Source: Natronospirillum sp.
Lineage (GTDB): Bacteria > Pseudomonadota > Gammaproteobacteria > Pseudomonadales > Natronospirillaceae
Length of the DNA: 59,570 nucleotides
Direction: 5' to 3'
NCBI RefSeq assembly: GCF_022565775.1
Contig: NZ_JAIUMC010000010.1
Location: forward strand, 1 to 59,570
Shown: positions 28,297-37,259 of the stretch, one piece after another
Numbering within the stretch: position 1 is the first letter of the stretch
How the letters are laid out: each line of letters begins with the position of its first letter
Notes under the pieces: model-generated
The model's database searches: none
What the model was told of the DNA's origin: nothing
The model's input: only the letters and a program-made list of their open reading frames with translations
Translations under genes and position numbers: made by a program

Positions 28297-28776
28297 ATGA
28301 CCGACCGCATTCTGGTGCAGACCGCCGATTTTTCTTTTGCCGCCGAGTACGACTGGCTGGTATCCGGCAATACAGGCGATGGTGCGGTGGTTTCCTTTGT
28401 GGGCCGAATGCGCGACCTCAACCTGGGTGACCCGGTTGCCGCGATGGAGCTGGAGCACTATCCAGGCATGACCGAGAAAAGCCTGCAGGCTCTGGTGGCG
28501 GAGGCCAGGGGCCGCTGGCAACTCGGTCGGATCAGCCTGATTCACCGGGTGGGCCGGCTGGAACCCGGCGACCAGATTGTCTGGGTAGGCACGACCAGTC
28601 CGCACAGAGGGGATGCGTTCGCTGCCACAGACTTTATAATGGACGCCCTCAAAACCCGGGCACCTTTCTGGAAGAAGGAAATAACCGCAGAGGGAGAGCG
28701 TTGGCTGGAGGCACGCGGAAGTGATGTCGACAGAGCACAACGCTGGGAAAAGAATTCGATAAACCAGCAAGAGTGA
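28297..28776 (+). CDS. moaE: Molybdopterin synthase catalytic subunit MoaE
   Basis: Catalytic subunit that accepts sulfur from MoaD to make molybdopterin. The 159-residue product shows the family blocks GAVVSFVGRMRDLN, LEHYPGMTEKSLQ, LIHRVGRLEPGDQIVWVGT and the lysine-bearing APFWKKE near residue 125. It is the last clear moa gene of the operon; a short unrelated gene follows 7 nt later. Confidence 0.96.
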   Translation: MTDRILVQTADFSFAAEYDWLVSGNTGDGAVVSFVGRMRDLNLGDPVAAMELEHYPGMTEKSLQALVAEARGRWQLGRISLIHRVGRLEPGDQIVWVGTTSPHRGDAFAATDFIMDALKTRAPFWKKEITAEGERWLEARGSDVDRAQRWEKNSINQQE

Positions 28777-28783
28777 GCAGATA

Positions 28784-29170
28784 TTGTTGAGTACCAATCA
28801 CGAGGAAATCAGAGCACTGTTTGACGACTGGAATCGGGCGCTGGCCACCCTGGATCCGGACAATGTTGTCGCCCTGTATGCGCCGGATGCGGTGCTGCTG
28901 CCCACGGTGTCCAACCGGGTGCGAACCGATCACGAGGGCATCAGGGACTATTTTTCCGAATTTCTCGGCCTGCAGCCTCAGGGCACAGTGCAGGAAAGCC
29001 ATGTGCGCCTGCACGGTGATATAGCGCTGCACTCGGGCGTCTATCTGTTTCACATGGGTGCCACCGGCGCCGATGTCAGAGCCCGCTTCACCTTCGCCTA
29101 TCGGCATGACGGCACGCGCTGGCAGATTATCGAGCACCACTCTTCCACCATGCCCGAGGGGCAGGATTAG
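28784..29170 (+). CDS. SnoaL-like / CaMKII-association-domain-like protein
   Basis: A 128-residue cone-fold (NTF2-like) protein resembling the SgcJ/EcaC or DUF4440 type. The sequence starts with an HEEIRALFDDWNRALATLD helix and has the strands VVALYAPDAVLLPTVS and WQIIEHHSSTMPEG. The start is one of two adjacent TTG codons (28784 or 28787). It lies 7 nt after moaE and may be read with the moa operon. No activity can be assigned. Confidence 0.78.
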   Translation: MLSTNHEEIRALFDDWNRALATLDPDNVVALYAPDAVLLPTVSNRVRTDHEGIRDYFSEFLGLQPQGTVQESHVRLHGDIALHSGVYLFHMGATGADVRARFTFAYRHDGTRWQIIEHHSSTMPEGQD

Positions 29171-29191
29171 GCTCGCTAGTGTCCTGTCTGT

Positions 29192-29890
29192 CTACCAGGG
29201 CAGGGTTGAGCCGTCCCAGTTCCAGAACTGGCCGGTCGTAGCGGGTGATACCTTGCTCATGGTGGCACAGAGGCACTGCGCGGCATCTGCTGCCGATTTG
29301 AGCTGGCCCTCCGGCACTCGCGCCTGGAAGGGGCTCGACAGGTCACTGATCGTGGTGCCCGGGTGATAGGCGCCAACGGCACAGTCGGGAAAGCGGCGCG
29401 CCCATTCGATCGCAGTGGTTCTGATCAGCATGTTGGTCGCAGCCTTGGTGGCGCGATAGCTGTACCACCCTCCCAGCCGGTTGTCGCTGATACTGCCCAC
29501 CTTGGCAGTCAGCACCAGAGCCTGCAGCCTTGACTGGCGTTGCAGGCGCCGAGTGAGGGCCTGCAGGACTGCCATGGGTGCCAGGGTATTGGCGTTCAGG
29601 CTGTTGATGAGGTGTTCCGGGGTGAGGTCTTCCAGCCGCTTTTCCGGCTGCTGCTCGCCCTGCCACAGCAGGCCGCAGGTGATCACCACCCGGTCCGGCA
29701 ACTGATTGAGGTCACTGATGCACTGATGCACGTTGGCCCATTCCCAGCTGTCGAGCTGCTGATGTGTCACTCCGTCAGGCAGCCCGTTCTGGTCCGAGGT
29801 CGAGACCAGATCTGCGCTGTCTCCCTGCTCGGACAATGTCCGACCAAGAGCCGTACCGATGGCGCCGCCACCGACAATCAACCAATGCAT
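29192..29890 (-). CDS. Short-chain dehydrogenase/reductase family protein
   Basis: A 232-residue SDR-fold protein. The dinucleotide-binding motif is GGGAIGTALG near the N-terminus (residues 7-16), and the catalytic Tyr-x3-Lys is in WYSYRATKAATNM. It resembles the C-factor-like SDR group, but the substrate is unknown. It is convergent with the SnoaL-like gene (21-bp gap) and divergent from pdxH. Confidence 0.85.
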   Translation of the reverse strand: MHWLIVGGGAIGTALGRTLSEQGDSADLVSTSDQNGLPDGVTHQQLDSWEWANVHQCISDLNQLPDRVVITCGLLWQGEQQPEKRLEDLTPEHLINSLNANTLAPMAVLQALTRRLQRQSRLQALVLTAKVGSISDNRLGGWYSYRATKAATNMLIRTTAIEWARRFPDCAVGAYHPGTTISDLSSPFQARVPEGQLKSAADAAQCLCATMSKVSPATTGQFWNWDGSTLPW

Positions 29891-29998
29891 GGTGCCGTTC
29901 CTGTGCTGTGCAAGTTAACATCGGGTACGCACTGAACCGGCTTGTGGCTCAGTCGCGTACTGCTAAGCGTTTATCAGCCCAATCGGAGAACAGAATTT

Positions 29999-30640
29999 AT
30001 GGACCTGCATGACATGCGCCGGGAGTATTCCCAGGGTGAGCTTGATATCAAGGATCTGGATGCATCGCCGTTTCGCCAGTTTGACGCCTGGTTCGCCGAC
30101 GCCCGGGAGGCGGGCTTCAGCCCGGACGCCTCGGCCATGGTGGTGGCCACAGTCGGTGAGGGCGGCTGGCCCAGTCAGCGGATGGTGTTGCTGAAGCATG
30201 CGGATGAGCAGGGCTTTGTGTTTTATACCAACCTGCAAAGCCGCAAGGCGCGGGAACTGCAGGCCAATCCTAAAGTGTGCCTGCACTTTCCCTGGCACCC
30301 CATAGAGCGGCAGGTCATTGTCTACGGTGAGGCAGAGCAGGTGCCGGCCAAAGAGGCGCAGGCTTATTTCCAGTCGCGGCCCCGGGGCTCTCAGGTTGCC
30401 GCTTGGGCATCCCGACAAAGTCAGCCTATTGAGTCACGAAGCAGTCTGGAAAAGCAGTTTGCGGAAGCCGAAGCAAGATTTCCGGAAGACCAGCCCGTGC
30501 CGTTACCGGAACATTGGGGAGGCTTTCGTGTGGTGCCGGAGCGCCTGGAGTTCTGGCAGGGTCGCCGCAGCCGTTTGCACGACCGGCTGGTGTACACACT
30601 CGAATTGGGAAGCTGGACAATCAACCGCCTGCAGCCCTAG
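29999..30640 (+). CDS. pdxH: Pyridoxine/pyridoxamine 5'-phosphate oxidase
   Basis: FMN enzyme that makes pyridoxal 5'-phosphate. From ATG 29999 (GGAG 10 nt upstream) the product is 213 residues, normal for the family. Signatures include PSQRMVLLKHADEQGFVFYT, the substrate-binding RGSQVAAWASRQSQ, and the C-terminal RLHDRLVYT. It is convergent with ectR. PLP is needed by EctB nearby, but no regulatory link is visible. Confidence 0.95.
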   Translation: MDLHDMRREYSQGELDIKDLDASPFRQFDAWFADAREAGFSPDASAMVVATVGEGGWPSQRMVLLKHADEQGFVFYTNLQSRKARELQANPKVCLHFPWHPIERQVIVYGEAEQVPAKEAQAYFQSRPRGSQVAAWASRQSQPIESRSSLEKQFAEAEARFPEDQPVPLPEHWGGFRVVPERLEFWQGRRSRLHDRLVYTLELGSWTINRLQP

Positions 30641-30652
30641 TGTCCCGAGTGG

Positions 30653-31135
30653 TCAATCGTGACGGGCAAGGATGCCCACATCCAGTACCGGCGATGCATC
30701 CAGGCCTTCCGCATTCATCAGGCCGGCAACGCGCTGCAGTGCCGCCACAATCATGTTCTGCTCCCATGATTCCAGCCGATCAAAGCGCTCGACAAAACTC
30801 TGCTGGAGCAGGGTCGGCGCGTTGTTCAGCACTTCCCGTCCCTTGTCGGTGAGCCAAAGGTTCACTTTCCGCTTGTCCCGCTCGTCGCGCTGGCGCTCGA
30901 TGTAATTGCGGTGCTCAAGCCGCTCAACGATGTTGGTTACCGTAGCCGGGCTCAGGGCCACCTCTTCGGCAATCTTCGACGTGTTGTGAAAACGCTCCGA
31001 ACCGATGGCATGCATGATCAGAATCTGTGCCGAAGTCATGCCGGAATACTTCACCAGTTGCCGGGAATGCACATCGGTCGCCCGAATGATGCGGCGGATG
31101 GATGCGATGACCTCGCGGTGCTTTTCTTCGTTCAT
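30653..31135 (-). CDS. ectR: MarR-family regulator of ectoine genes (EctR-like)
   Basis: Winged-helix MarR protein of 160 residues. The recognition helix lies in TSKIAEEVALSPATVTNIVE and the wing in ERQRDERDKRKVNLWLTDKG. It is divergent from ectA, the position of EctR, which represses ect operons in other halophiles. ATG 31135 has AGGAG 6 nt upstream. The name is given by position and family; direct control of ectAB is an inference. Confidence 0.85.
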   Translation of the reverse strand: MNEEKHREVIASIRRIIRATDVHSRQLVKYSGMTSAQILIMHAIGSERFHNTSKIAEEVALSPATVTNIVERLEHRNYIERQRDERDKRKVNLWLTDKGREVLNNAPTLLQQSFVERFDRLESWEQNMIVAALQRVAGLMNAEGLDASPVLDVGILARHD

Positions 31136-31442
31136 GAGATCTCCTCGGCGTGGCGCAACTCGTATCACGTCTAATTATTTGTACTCGAAATGAACAGAGT
31201 TTGCAATTGCTTAGTGTTCTATGGAGTTTTGGCTTCTGAGTCTTGTCTGCCTATGGCCTGTTCTTTTATTTAAGCCCCGTAATATGGGCATTACAGGCGC
31301 ATTTCACGTTTTCATGGCTGATTTCAGAGACTCAAGATTCCTCTCAATTACCTTAGTGATGAACTGAAATCGTTTGACATGAAATGATTGGGCGCTAAAC
31401 TGTTTGCCCTAACTGAAGCAGAAGAACTGCCCAAATTTATTC
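31136..31442. promoter_or_regulatory. Divergent ectR-ectA control region
   Basis: This 307-bp gene-free stretch carries a plus-strand promoter candidate TTGACA (31374-31379), 16 nt, TAAACT (31396-31401), which would start the ectA message about 35 nt before its ATG. AT-rich imperfect dyads suited to a MarR protein lie closer to ectR: ATTT-N7-AAAT at 31177-31191 and the perfect 8-mer GCAATTGC at 31203-31210. Operator assignment is an inference. Confidence 0.55.
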
Positions 31443-31931
31443 ATGGACAAACAGATAACGCTGCGTACCCCGAATCCTGAAGACGGTCCGCTTGTATCGG
31501 ATCTGATCGCCAACTGCCCACCGCTGGACACGAATTCCCGCTACTGCAACCTGTTGCAATGCAGTCATTTTGGTGACACCTGTGTGGCCGCGTGGATGGA
31601 TGATGAGCTGGTCGGATTTGTCTCTGGCTATATTCTGCCCCGTCAGCCCGACACCTATTTTCTGTGGCAGATTGCCGTCGCCGCTGCGGCTCGTGGCCAG
31701 AACCTGGCGCAGCGAATGATCCACCAGGCGCTGGCGCTGCCGGCCTGCTCTGCTGTCACCCAGTTGCAGACCACCATCACTGACGACAATGAAGCGTCAA
31801 AGCGGGTCTTCACCAAGTTGGCCGAGCGTCGTTCAACCGGCATCACCAACGAACCCTTTTTCACTCGTGAAGTCCATTTTGCCGGACAGCACGATACCGA
31901 GTACCTATACACAATCGGCCCATTCAAATAG
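31443..31931 (+). CDS. ectA: L-2,4-diaminobutyrate N-gamma-acetyltransferase EctA
   Basis: GNAT enzyme of ectoine synthesis that acetylates 2,4-diaminobutyrate. The 162-residue product has the EctA hallmark [16 protein letters not shown] (residues 27-43), GNAT blocks [20 protein letters not shown], and [14 protein letters not shown]. It precedes ectB by 17 nt and has its own promoter candidate. Its product is the substrate of EctC, which is not encoded here. Confidence 0.95.
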   Translation: MDKQITLRTPNPEDGPLVSDLIANCPPLDTNSRYCNLLQCSHFGDTCVAAWMDDELVGFVSGYILPRQPDTYFLWQIAVAAAARGQNLAQRMIHQALALPACSAVTQLQTTITDDNEASKRVFTKLAERRSTGITNEPFFTREVHFAGQHDTEYLYTIGPFK

Positions 31932-31948
31932 GCCAGGAGGAAAATACC

Positions 31949-33211
31949 ATGGGAATCTTTAAAGACGTTGAATCCAATGTCCGGTCTTATTGCCGGAGCG
32001 TGCCGTCCATATTCAAGACAGCACGCGGTTCAGTGATGACCGACGTAGACGGGAAAGAGTACCTGGATTTCCTGGCTGGCGCCGGAACCCTGAACTACGG
32101 TCACAATAACCCCGTGCTCAAGAAGGCCCTGCTGGAATACATCGAAAGTGACGGTGTGACCCACGGCCTGGACTTCCACACCGATGCCAAGGCCCGCTTT
32201 CTGGAAACCTTTCAGCGGGTCATTCTGGAACCCCGTGGTCTGAACCACGTGGTGATGTTCCCCGGGCCTACTGGCACCAACGCCGTCGAGGCAGCCCTCA
32301 AGCTGGCCCGCAAGGTAACCGGCCGCCATACTATTGTGTCGTTCACTAATGGTTTCCACGGTGTGTCGATGGGTGCGCTGGCCGCTACGGGCAATCAGCA
32401 CCACCGTCAGGGTGCAGGCATGCCGCTGGATGGCGTGTTCCGCCTGCCCTTTGAAAACTATATGGAAGGTGTGGACGGTCTGGCACTGTTCGAGAAGATG
32501 CTGAATGACAACAGCTCGGGTCTTGACCTGCCTGCCGCTGTCATTGTCGAAGTGGTACAGGGTGAAGGTGGTTTGAACGCCGCCTCTGACGAATGGCTGG
32601 TGCGCCTCGAGAGCATCTGTCGCAAGCACGATATTCTGCTGATTGCCGATGCCATTCAGGCAGGTTGCGGACGCACCGGTACCTTCTTCTGCTTCGAGTC
32701 CAGTGGTATCGAGCCCGACATCATTACCCTGTCCAAGTCACTCAGTGGCTATGGCCTGCCGTTCGCGGTGACCTTGATTCGCCCTGAACTGGACAAGTTC
32801 GAACCGGGTGAGCACAACGGTACCTTCCGCGGCAACAACCATGCGTTTATCACTGCCCGGGCCGCTCTGGAGCATTACTGGGGTGACCTCAAGTTCGCCG
32901 AGTCGGTACAGGCCAAAGGCAAGCACCTGCGCACTCGTCTGGAAGCCATGGCCAAGGGCACGCCGCTGTTCCTGAAAGGCCGCGGTATGATGTCCGGCCT
33001 GCAGTGCCCGAACGGCGACATTGCCTCCGCCATCACGGCCCGGTGTTTCGAGAAGGGCCTGATCATCGAAACCAGTGGCCCGGAAGATGAAGTGGTCAAG
33101 TGTCTGGCGCCGCTCATTATTACGCAGGAAGAGCTTGACCGGGGTCTGGATATTCTGCAGGCCGCCATTGCCGAGCAGAACCTGACCGCTAGCGACAGAT
33201 CTGCGGCCTGA
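31949..33211 (+). CDS. ectB: Diaminobutyrate-2-oxoglutarate aminotransferase EctB
   Basis: PLP enzyme that turns L-aspartate semialdehyde into 2,4-diaminobutyrate with glutamate as donor. The 420-residue product is a class III aminotransferase: [15 protein letters not shown] near residue 38, the cofactor-binding acid in [12 protein letters not shown], and the Schiff-base Lys263 in [16 protein letters not shown] lies 8 nt before the ATG. A strong hairpin terminator follows, so the ectAB transcript appears to end here. Confidence 0.96.
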   Translation: MGIFKDVESNVRSYCRSVPSIFKTARGSVMTDVDGKEYLDFLAGAGTLNYGHNNPVLKKALLEYIESDGVTHGLDFHTDAKARFLETFQRVILEPRGLNHVVMFPGPTGTNAVEAALKLARKVTGRHTIVSFTNGFHGVSMGALAATGNQHHRQGAGMPLDGVFRLPFENYMEGVDGLALFEKMLNDNSSGLDLPAAVIVEVVQGEGGLNAASDEWLVRLESICRKHDILLIADAIQAGCGRTGTFFCFESSGIEPDIITLSKSLSGYGLPFAVTLIRPELDKFEPGEHNGTFRGNNHAFITARAALEHYWGDLKFAESVQAKGKHLRTRLEAMAKGTPLFLKGRGMMSGLQCPNGDIASAITARCFEKGLIIETSGPEDEVVKCLAPLIITQEELDRGLDILQAAIAEQNLTASDRSAA

Positions 33212-33258
33212 ACCGGCAAGCAGATCAGGCTGACTGTGATACGGTCAGGGCAGGTTCA

Positions 33259-33291
33259 AGAGGGGCTACGCAAGTAGCCTCTTTGATTTTT
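33259..33291 (+). terminator. Rho-independent terminator after ectB
   Basis: An 11-bp stem, with three G-U pairs, is formed by AGAGGGGCTAC and GTAGCCTCTTT around a GCAA tetraloop, and GATTTTTG follows. It lies 47 nt after the ectB stop and 127 nt before the aspartokinase start, splitting ectAB from ask. Confidence 0.75.
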
Positions 33292-33319
33292 GCCAGTGAA
33301 TGGTAATTCTGGCGACCCG

Positions 33320-33401
33320 TCACTGACCGGTCATCAATTTGAGCTATCATGGTCAGTGAGAACAGACAGGCATCAATGGCCGCAAAGACGGCGGTTGATG
33401 C
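33320..33401 (+). promoter_or_regulatory. Inverted repeats in the aspartokinase leader
   Basis: Two separate dyads lie between the ectB terminator and ask. The first is TCACTGACC (33320-33328) and GGTCAGTGA (33351-33359), nine perfect pairs. The second is GCATCAA (33370-33376) and TTGATGC (33395-33401) enclosing an inner CCGC/GCGG pair; it ends two bases before the GGAGGAG ribosome site. They may be an operator and an RNA hairpin affecting initiation; this is an inference. Confidence 0.5.
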
Positions 33402-33418
33402 ACGGAGGAGTGAGTGCA

Positions 33419-34900
33419 ATGAGTGAAGAAGAGTCTGCCCAACAGGATAATAACAGCGAGTCGGTTACCAGCCGACTCAGCGTAGAGAAGATCGGCGGCA
33501 CCTCGATGAGCGAGTTCGAGAGAGTGCGCGACAATATCATCAAGTATGATCCTGCGCGCCTCTACAATCGCGTGTTTGTGGTATCGGCCTATGGTGGCGT
33601 GACCAATCTGCTGCTCGAACACAAGAAAACCGGCGAGCCGGGTGTCTACGAGCTGTTTGCCAACGATGACTCCGACTGGGCCTGGGGCGATGCCCTGACT
33701 CGAGTCAGCCAGCACTTGTGCGAGATCAACGCCAAGCTGTTTGAAGACACCCCGCTGTTGCAGCAAGCTGACCAGTTCGTGCGCGAGCGGGTAGAGGGTG
33801 TGCGCAGCTGTTTGCTTGATCTGCAGCGCCTTTGCAGCTACGGGCATTTTCGGCTTGATGAGCACCTGTTGACGGTGCGTGAGTTGCTGGCGTCACTGGG
33901 TGAGGCACACAGTGCCTACAACATGACCCAGTTGCTGCAACTGGAAGGCATCAACGCCCGCTTTGTCGACCTGACCGGCTGGCGGGATGAGCGCGAGCTC
34001 AACCTTGTCGAGCGGATCAGCGACGCCTTTCGCGACATACAGGTCGACAGTGAGCTGCCCATTGTCACGGGTTATGCGCACTGCACCGAAGGTCTGATGC
34101 GCACCTTTGACCGGGGCTACAGCGAAATAACCTTTGCCACCATTGCCTGCGAACTCGATGTCGATGAAGCCATCATCCATAAGGAGTATCACCTGAGCAG
34201 TGCCGACCCGAAAGTGGTTGGCGATGGCAAAGTGGTGCCGATCGGTCGTACCAACTATGACGTAGCAGACCAGCTCAGCAATCTGGGTATGGAAGCCATT
34301 CACCCCAAGGCAGCCAAGGGGATGCGACAGCGGGATATTCCGTTACGCGTCAAGAATACCTTCGAGCCAGAGCATACGGGCACCCTGATCACCCGTGACT
34401 ACACCAGCGAAACACCACGCGTGGAAATAATTGCCGGGCAGCCGCACCTGCTGGCCATCCAGATCTTCGATCAGGACATGGTAGGTGAGCGGTCGCGCTA
34501 TGAAGAGCGTCTGCAGGACATGATCAAGCGCTTCAAATTGCGGGTACTGGGTCGGGACTCCAACGCCAACACCCTGACCGCCTATGTGGATTGCAGTCTG
34601 AAGACCGCCAAGAAGGTGGCTGAAAACTTCAATGAGCGGATTCCTTCGGCGCAGATCACGTCGAAGAAAGTGGCCGTTGTGTCAGCTATCGGCAGTGATA
34701 TGGAGGTTACCGGCTTGCTGGCCAAGACGGTTCAATCTCTGGCTGACCGGCAAATCAATGTACTGGCCATTCACCAGGGCATGCGACAGGTGGACATTCA
34801 GATTATTGTGGAAGAAGATAAGTACGTGGAGTCCGTCAAGGCACTCCATGGAGCTCTTATCGAACCACATAATCATGAGTACGCCATATGCGCAGCCTGA
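33419..34900 (+). CDS. ask: Aspartate kinase, ectoine-type (Ask_Ect)
   Basis: Phosphorylates aspartate to feed aspartate semialdehyde to EctB. From ATG 33419 (GGAGGAG 8 nt upstream) the product is 493 residues. The kinase N-terminal motif is VEKIGGTSMSEFERVRDN near residue 21, followed by GYSEITFATIACELDVDEAII and IHPKAAKGMRQRDIP; the C-terminal third holds two ACT-like repeats. This sequence type is the specialised aspartokinase linked to ect genes, which in family members is less feedback-inhibited. It is separated from ectAB by a terminator and overlaps the next gene by 13 nt. Confidence 0.93.
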   Translation: MSEEESAQQDNNSESVTSRLSVEKIGGTSMSEFERVRDNIIKYDPARLYNRVFVVSAYGGVTNLLLEHKKTGEPGVYELFANDDSDWAWGDALTRVSQHLCEINAKLFEDTPLLQQADQFVRERVEGVRSCLLDLQRLCSYGHFRLDEHLLTVRELLASLGEAHSAYNMTQLLQLEGINARFVDLTGWRDERELNLVERISDAFRDIQVDSELPIVTGYAHCTEGLMRTFDRGYSEITFATIACELDVDEAIIHKEYHLSSADPKVVGDGKVVPIGRTNYDVADQLSNLGMEAIHPKAAKGMRQRDIPLRVKNTFEPEHTGTLITRDYTSETPRVEIIAGQPHLLAIQIFDQDMVGERSRYEERLQDMIKRFKLRVLGRDSNANTLTAYVDCSLKTAKKVAENFNERIPSAQITSKKVAVVSAIGSDMEVTGLLAKTVQSLADRQINVLAIHQGMRQVDIQIIVEEDKYVESVKALHGALIEPHNHEYAICAA

Positions 34901-35808
34901 CAGGAATCATTCTGTCCGCAAGTCTGTTGCTGGCCGCCTTCGGGGCGGCCAGTCTCGTTTCAGGGCAGGGTTTTGAGCCGGGTACCGGGCTTGAGCTCGA
35001 CAGCAGCCTGTATCAGTCTCCGGAAGAAGAGCGGGCACTCCGCCGCCAGGTCGAGCAATTGGACGAACCCCTGTATTCGCCCTTTATCGAGCGCTATCTG
35101 ATGGATGAAATCCGCAGCCTGCGCATGGAGCTTGCCCAGACTCAGGTGCGTATGACCGAGCAGTTGACCGACCGTCAGTTGAGTACCATGGATCGGGCCA
35201 TGTCCTATACCACGGACACGGTGACCTATTTCTTCTACCTTATCGCCGCCGCGTCGTCTGTGCTGATTATCGCCGGATGGAAATCATTGCGCGATATCCG
35301 GTTGTCCGTGCGCAAGCAGGCCAAGTCGGAGATTGGCCAGGTGATCCAGCAGTATGAGCAGCGACTGGCCGATCTGGAGCAGGATCTGGCGAAGACCAGT
35401 CACCAGATCGAGGTGAATGCGGACGAGATCGAGCGCACCAACGAAATTCATGCGCTGTGGCTGCGCGCCAGTCAGGAGCGCAGCATACCGACGCGTATTT
35501 CGATCTATGACCAGATCCTGGCCATCCGGCCTCGTGATGCCGAGGCGCTGACCTACAAGGCTGATGCCGTGCTGGATCTGAATGAGCCGCAGTGGGCGAT
35601 CAATCTTTGTCAGCTGGCGCTGGGTGCCGACCGGGACTACGCCCACGCCTATTATCAACTGGCCTGCGCCTACGCCATGATGGAGCGCACCGAAGAAGCC
35701 ATTCAGTCGCTGCATCAGGCGATTTCTCTGAACGAATCCTATCTCGAAGAGGCGCAGAGCGAACAGGTACTTCAGGGCATACTGCCGCAGGTGACCGAAA
35801 GCAGTTGA
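34888..35808 (+). CDS. Membrane-anchored coiled-coil/TPR protein
   Basis: A 306-residue protein of unknown function. It has a signal-like N-terminus (residues 1-26), an internal membrane helix (about 112-131, TVTYFFYLIAAASSVLIIAG), a long charged coiled coil (about 135-188) and TPR repeats (about 200-283, including AYYQLACAYAMMERTEEAIQ). The start lies inside the end of ask (13-nt overlap), so translation is likely coupled. If the first segment is cleaved, the coiled coil and TPR are cytoplasmic. A role with the ectoine pathway is only suggested by position. Confidence 0.85.
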   Translation: MRSLTGIILSASLLLAAFGAASLVSGQGFEPGTGLELDSSLYQSPEEERALRRQVEQLDEPLYSPFIERYLMDEIRSLRMELAQTQVRMTEQLTDRQLSTMDRAMSYTTDTVTYFFYLIAAASSVLIIAGWKSLRDIRLSVRKQAKSEIGQVIQQYEQRLADLEQDLAKTSHQIEVNADEIERTNEIHALWLRASQERSIPTRISIYDQILAIRPRDAEALTYKADAVLDLNEPQWAINLCQLALGADRDYAHAYYQLACAYAMMERTEEAIQSLHQAISLNESYLEEAQSEQVLQGILPQVTESS

Positions 35809-35817
35809 GGAACATCT

Positions 35818-35840
35818 GTAGGCGCCGGCCTTGGCCGCGC
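35818..35840 (-). repeat. Palindromic extragenic repeat, inverted copy
   Basis: GTAGGCGCCGGCCTTGGCCG plus CGC is the reverse complement of the GCGCGGCCAAGGCC-GCGCCTAC core seen at 14009. It occupies the 36-bp gap between the convergent TPR gene and moeA. Confidence 0.65.
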
Positions 35841-35844
35841 ATGC

Positions 35845-37095
35845 CTACACCCGCAAAGCCCCGTCAAATGGCACCACCGTGACCGGGTCGCCCGGCGCCA
35901 CATCCCCGGCCTCCGCAGGCAGCACACAATAGGCATTGGCCTGACTGAGCGACCACAGCATGTGCGACCCCTGCCCGGGTGCCGGGCGAACGTGATGCAC
36001 CCATCGGCCCGAACTGTCCTGCTGCTGTAACAGCCAGGCGCGCTGGAAATCCAGTCGACCGGGTTTCTTGCGAAAGGCTTCCGCTGCCTCTGCCGTCAGG
36101 GTCAGCGGAGGGTGCACGGACTGCCCGGCCAGGCTCTGCAGCGCGGGTATCAGCAGTTGGTGAGCGGTTACCAGCGCCGATACCGGATTCCCCGGCAGGC
36201 CAAAGAACCAGCCGCCACCCAACCTGCCGAACGCCACCGGTTTGCCCGGCTTCATGGCCACTTTCCAGAAGTCGATGTCACCCAGCTCCTGCAGAATATC
36301 CCGTGTGTAGTCAGCGGCCCCGACCGAGACCCCACCCGTTGACACCACCACGTCGTGATGGGTCATGGCGCTCTGCATAACCCTACGCAGGGAGTCCGGG
36401 TCATCACGCACTATGCCCAGATCGGTGAGCTCAATGGGTTCATGGCGCACCAGCAGCGACACGGCCAATCGGTTGCTTTCATAGATATCTCCCGGCTGCA
36501 GGGTCTCGCCGGCACTGCGCAGTTCATCACCGGTTGCCAGAAGAGCCACGCGCAATGACCGGATAACCGGCACCTCGCTGAAGCCGAGTGCGCCCAGCAG
36601 CGCCAGATCAGCGACCTGGAGCCGTCGGCCGGCCTTGAATACCGTCTCTCCGGCCTGAATGTCGTCTCCGGTCGGGCGAATATTGTTGGCGGGCGGGCAG
36701 TCATGGGTCAGCGTCAGCAGGTCTTGATCGAGATGGGTGTTTTCCTGCATGACTACCGTGTTGGCTCCGGCTGGCACTACGGCACCGGTCATGATTCTGA
36801 TCGCTTCGCCGGGCGCCAGCTTACCCTGCCAGGGCTGCCCGGCCAGCGCCTCTCCACGCAGCTTGAACCGGCTGTCAGCGGGGGCACCGACACTGCTGTC
36901 GGTAGCCAGGGCAAAGCCATCCATAGCCGAATTAGCTGCCGGAGGCAAGCTGACCGGGGCTCTCAGGTCTGTGGCCAGGGTTTTTGCACAGGCCTCAGTC
37001 AGGTTGACTGTCTGGTGCTTGCCCAGGGGTTTCAGCGCAGCCAGCAGCCGCTCCCGGGCCTGCTCGAACGGCATCATTGGGTGTTGGTCAGGCAT
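35845..37095 (-). CDS. moeA: Molybdopterin molybdenumtransferase MoeA
   Basis: Inserts molybdate into adenylated molybdopterin. From ATG 37095 (AGGA upstream) the product is 416 residues. Characteristic blocks are PPAANSAMDGFAL, GEAIRIMTGAVVPAGAN, VVSTGGVSVGAADYTRDIL and GLPGNPVSALVT. It lies about 7 kb from the moa operon, on the other strand and divergent from the GH65 gene; a Moco riboswitch is not visible upstream of it. Confidence 0.94.
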   Translation of the reverse strand: MPDQHPMMPFEQARERLLAALKPLGKHQTVNLTEACAKTLATDLRAPVSLPPAANSAMDGFALATDSSVGAPADSRFKLRGEALAGQPWQGKLAPGEAIRIMTGAVVPAGANTVVMQENTHLDQDLLTLTHDCPPANNIRPTGDDIQAGETVFKAGRRLQVADLALLGALGFSEVPVIRSLRVALLATGDELRSAGETLQPGDIYESNRLAVSLLVRHEPIELTDLGIVRDDPDSLRRVMQSAMTHHDVVVSTGGVSVGAADYTRDILQELGDIDFWKVAMKPGKPVAFGRLGGGWFFGLPGNPVSALVTAHQLLIPALQSLAGQSVHPPLTLTAEAAEAFRKKPGRLDFQRAWLLQQQDSSGRWVHHVRPAPGQGSHMLWSLSQANAYCVLPAEAGDVAPGDPVTVVPFDGALRV

Positions 37096-37259
37096 GGCAG
37101 TTCCTATCATCAATCAATGGTGTACAATCGCGGTCAACCGTTAATGCAATCGAATGCATAGCCGCGGCCGGCGCGCGCAGACACGAAAGCCTGCGACAGG
37201 GATGCAACCATAGCATCGCGTGTGCCGACCGCCTACAGCCTTCAGAACCGGGAGATGTC

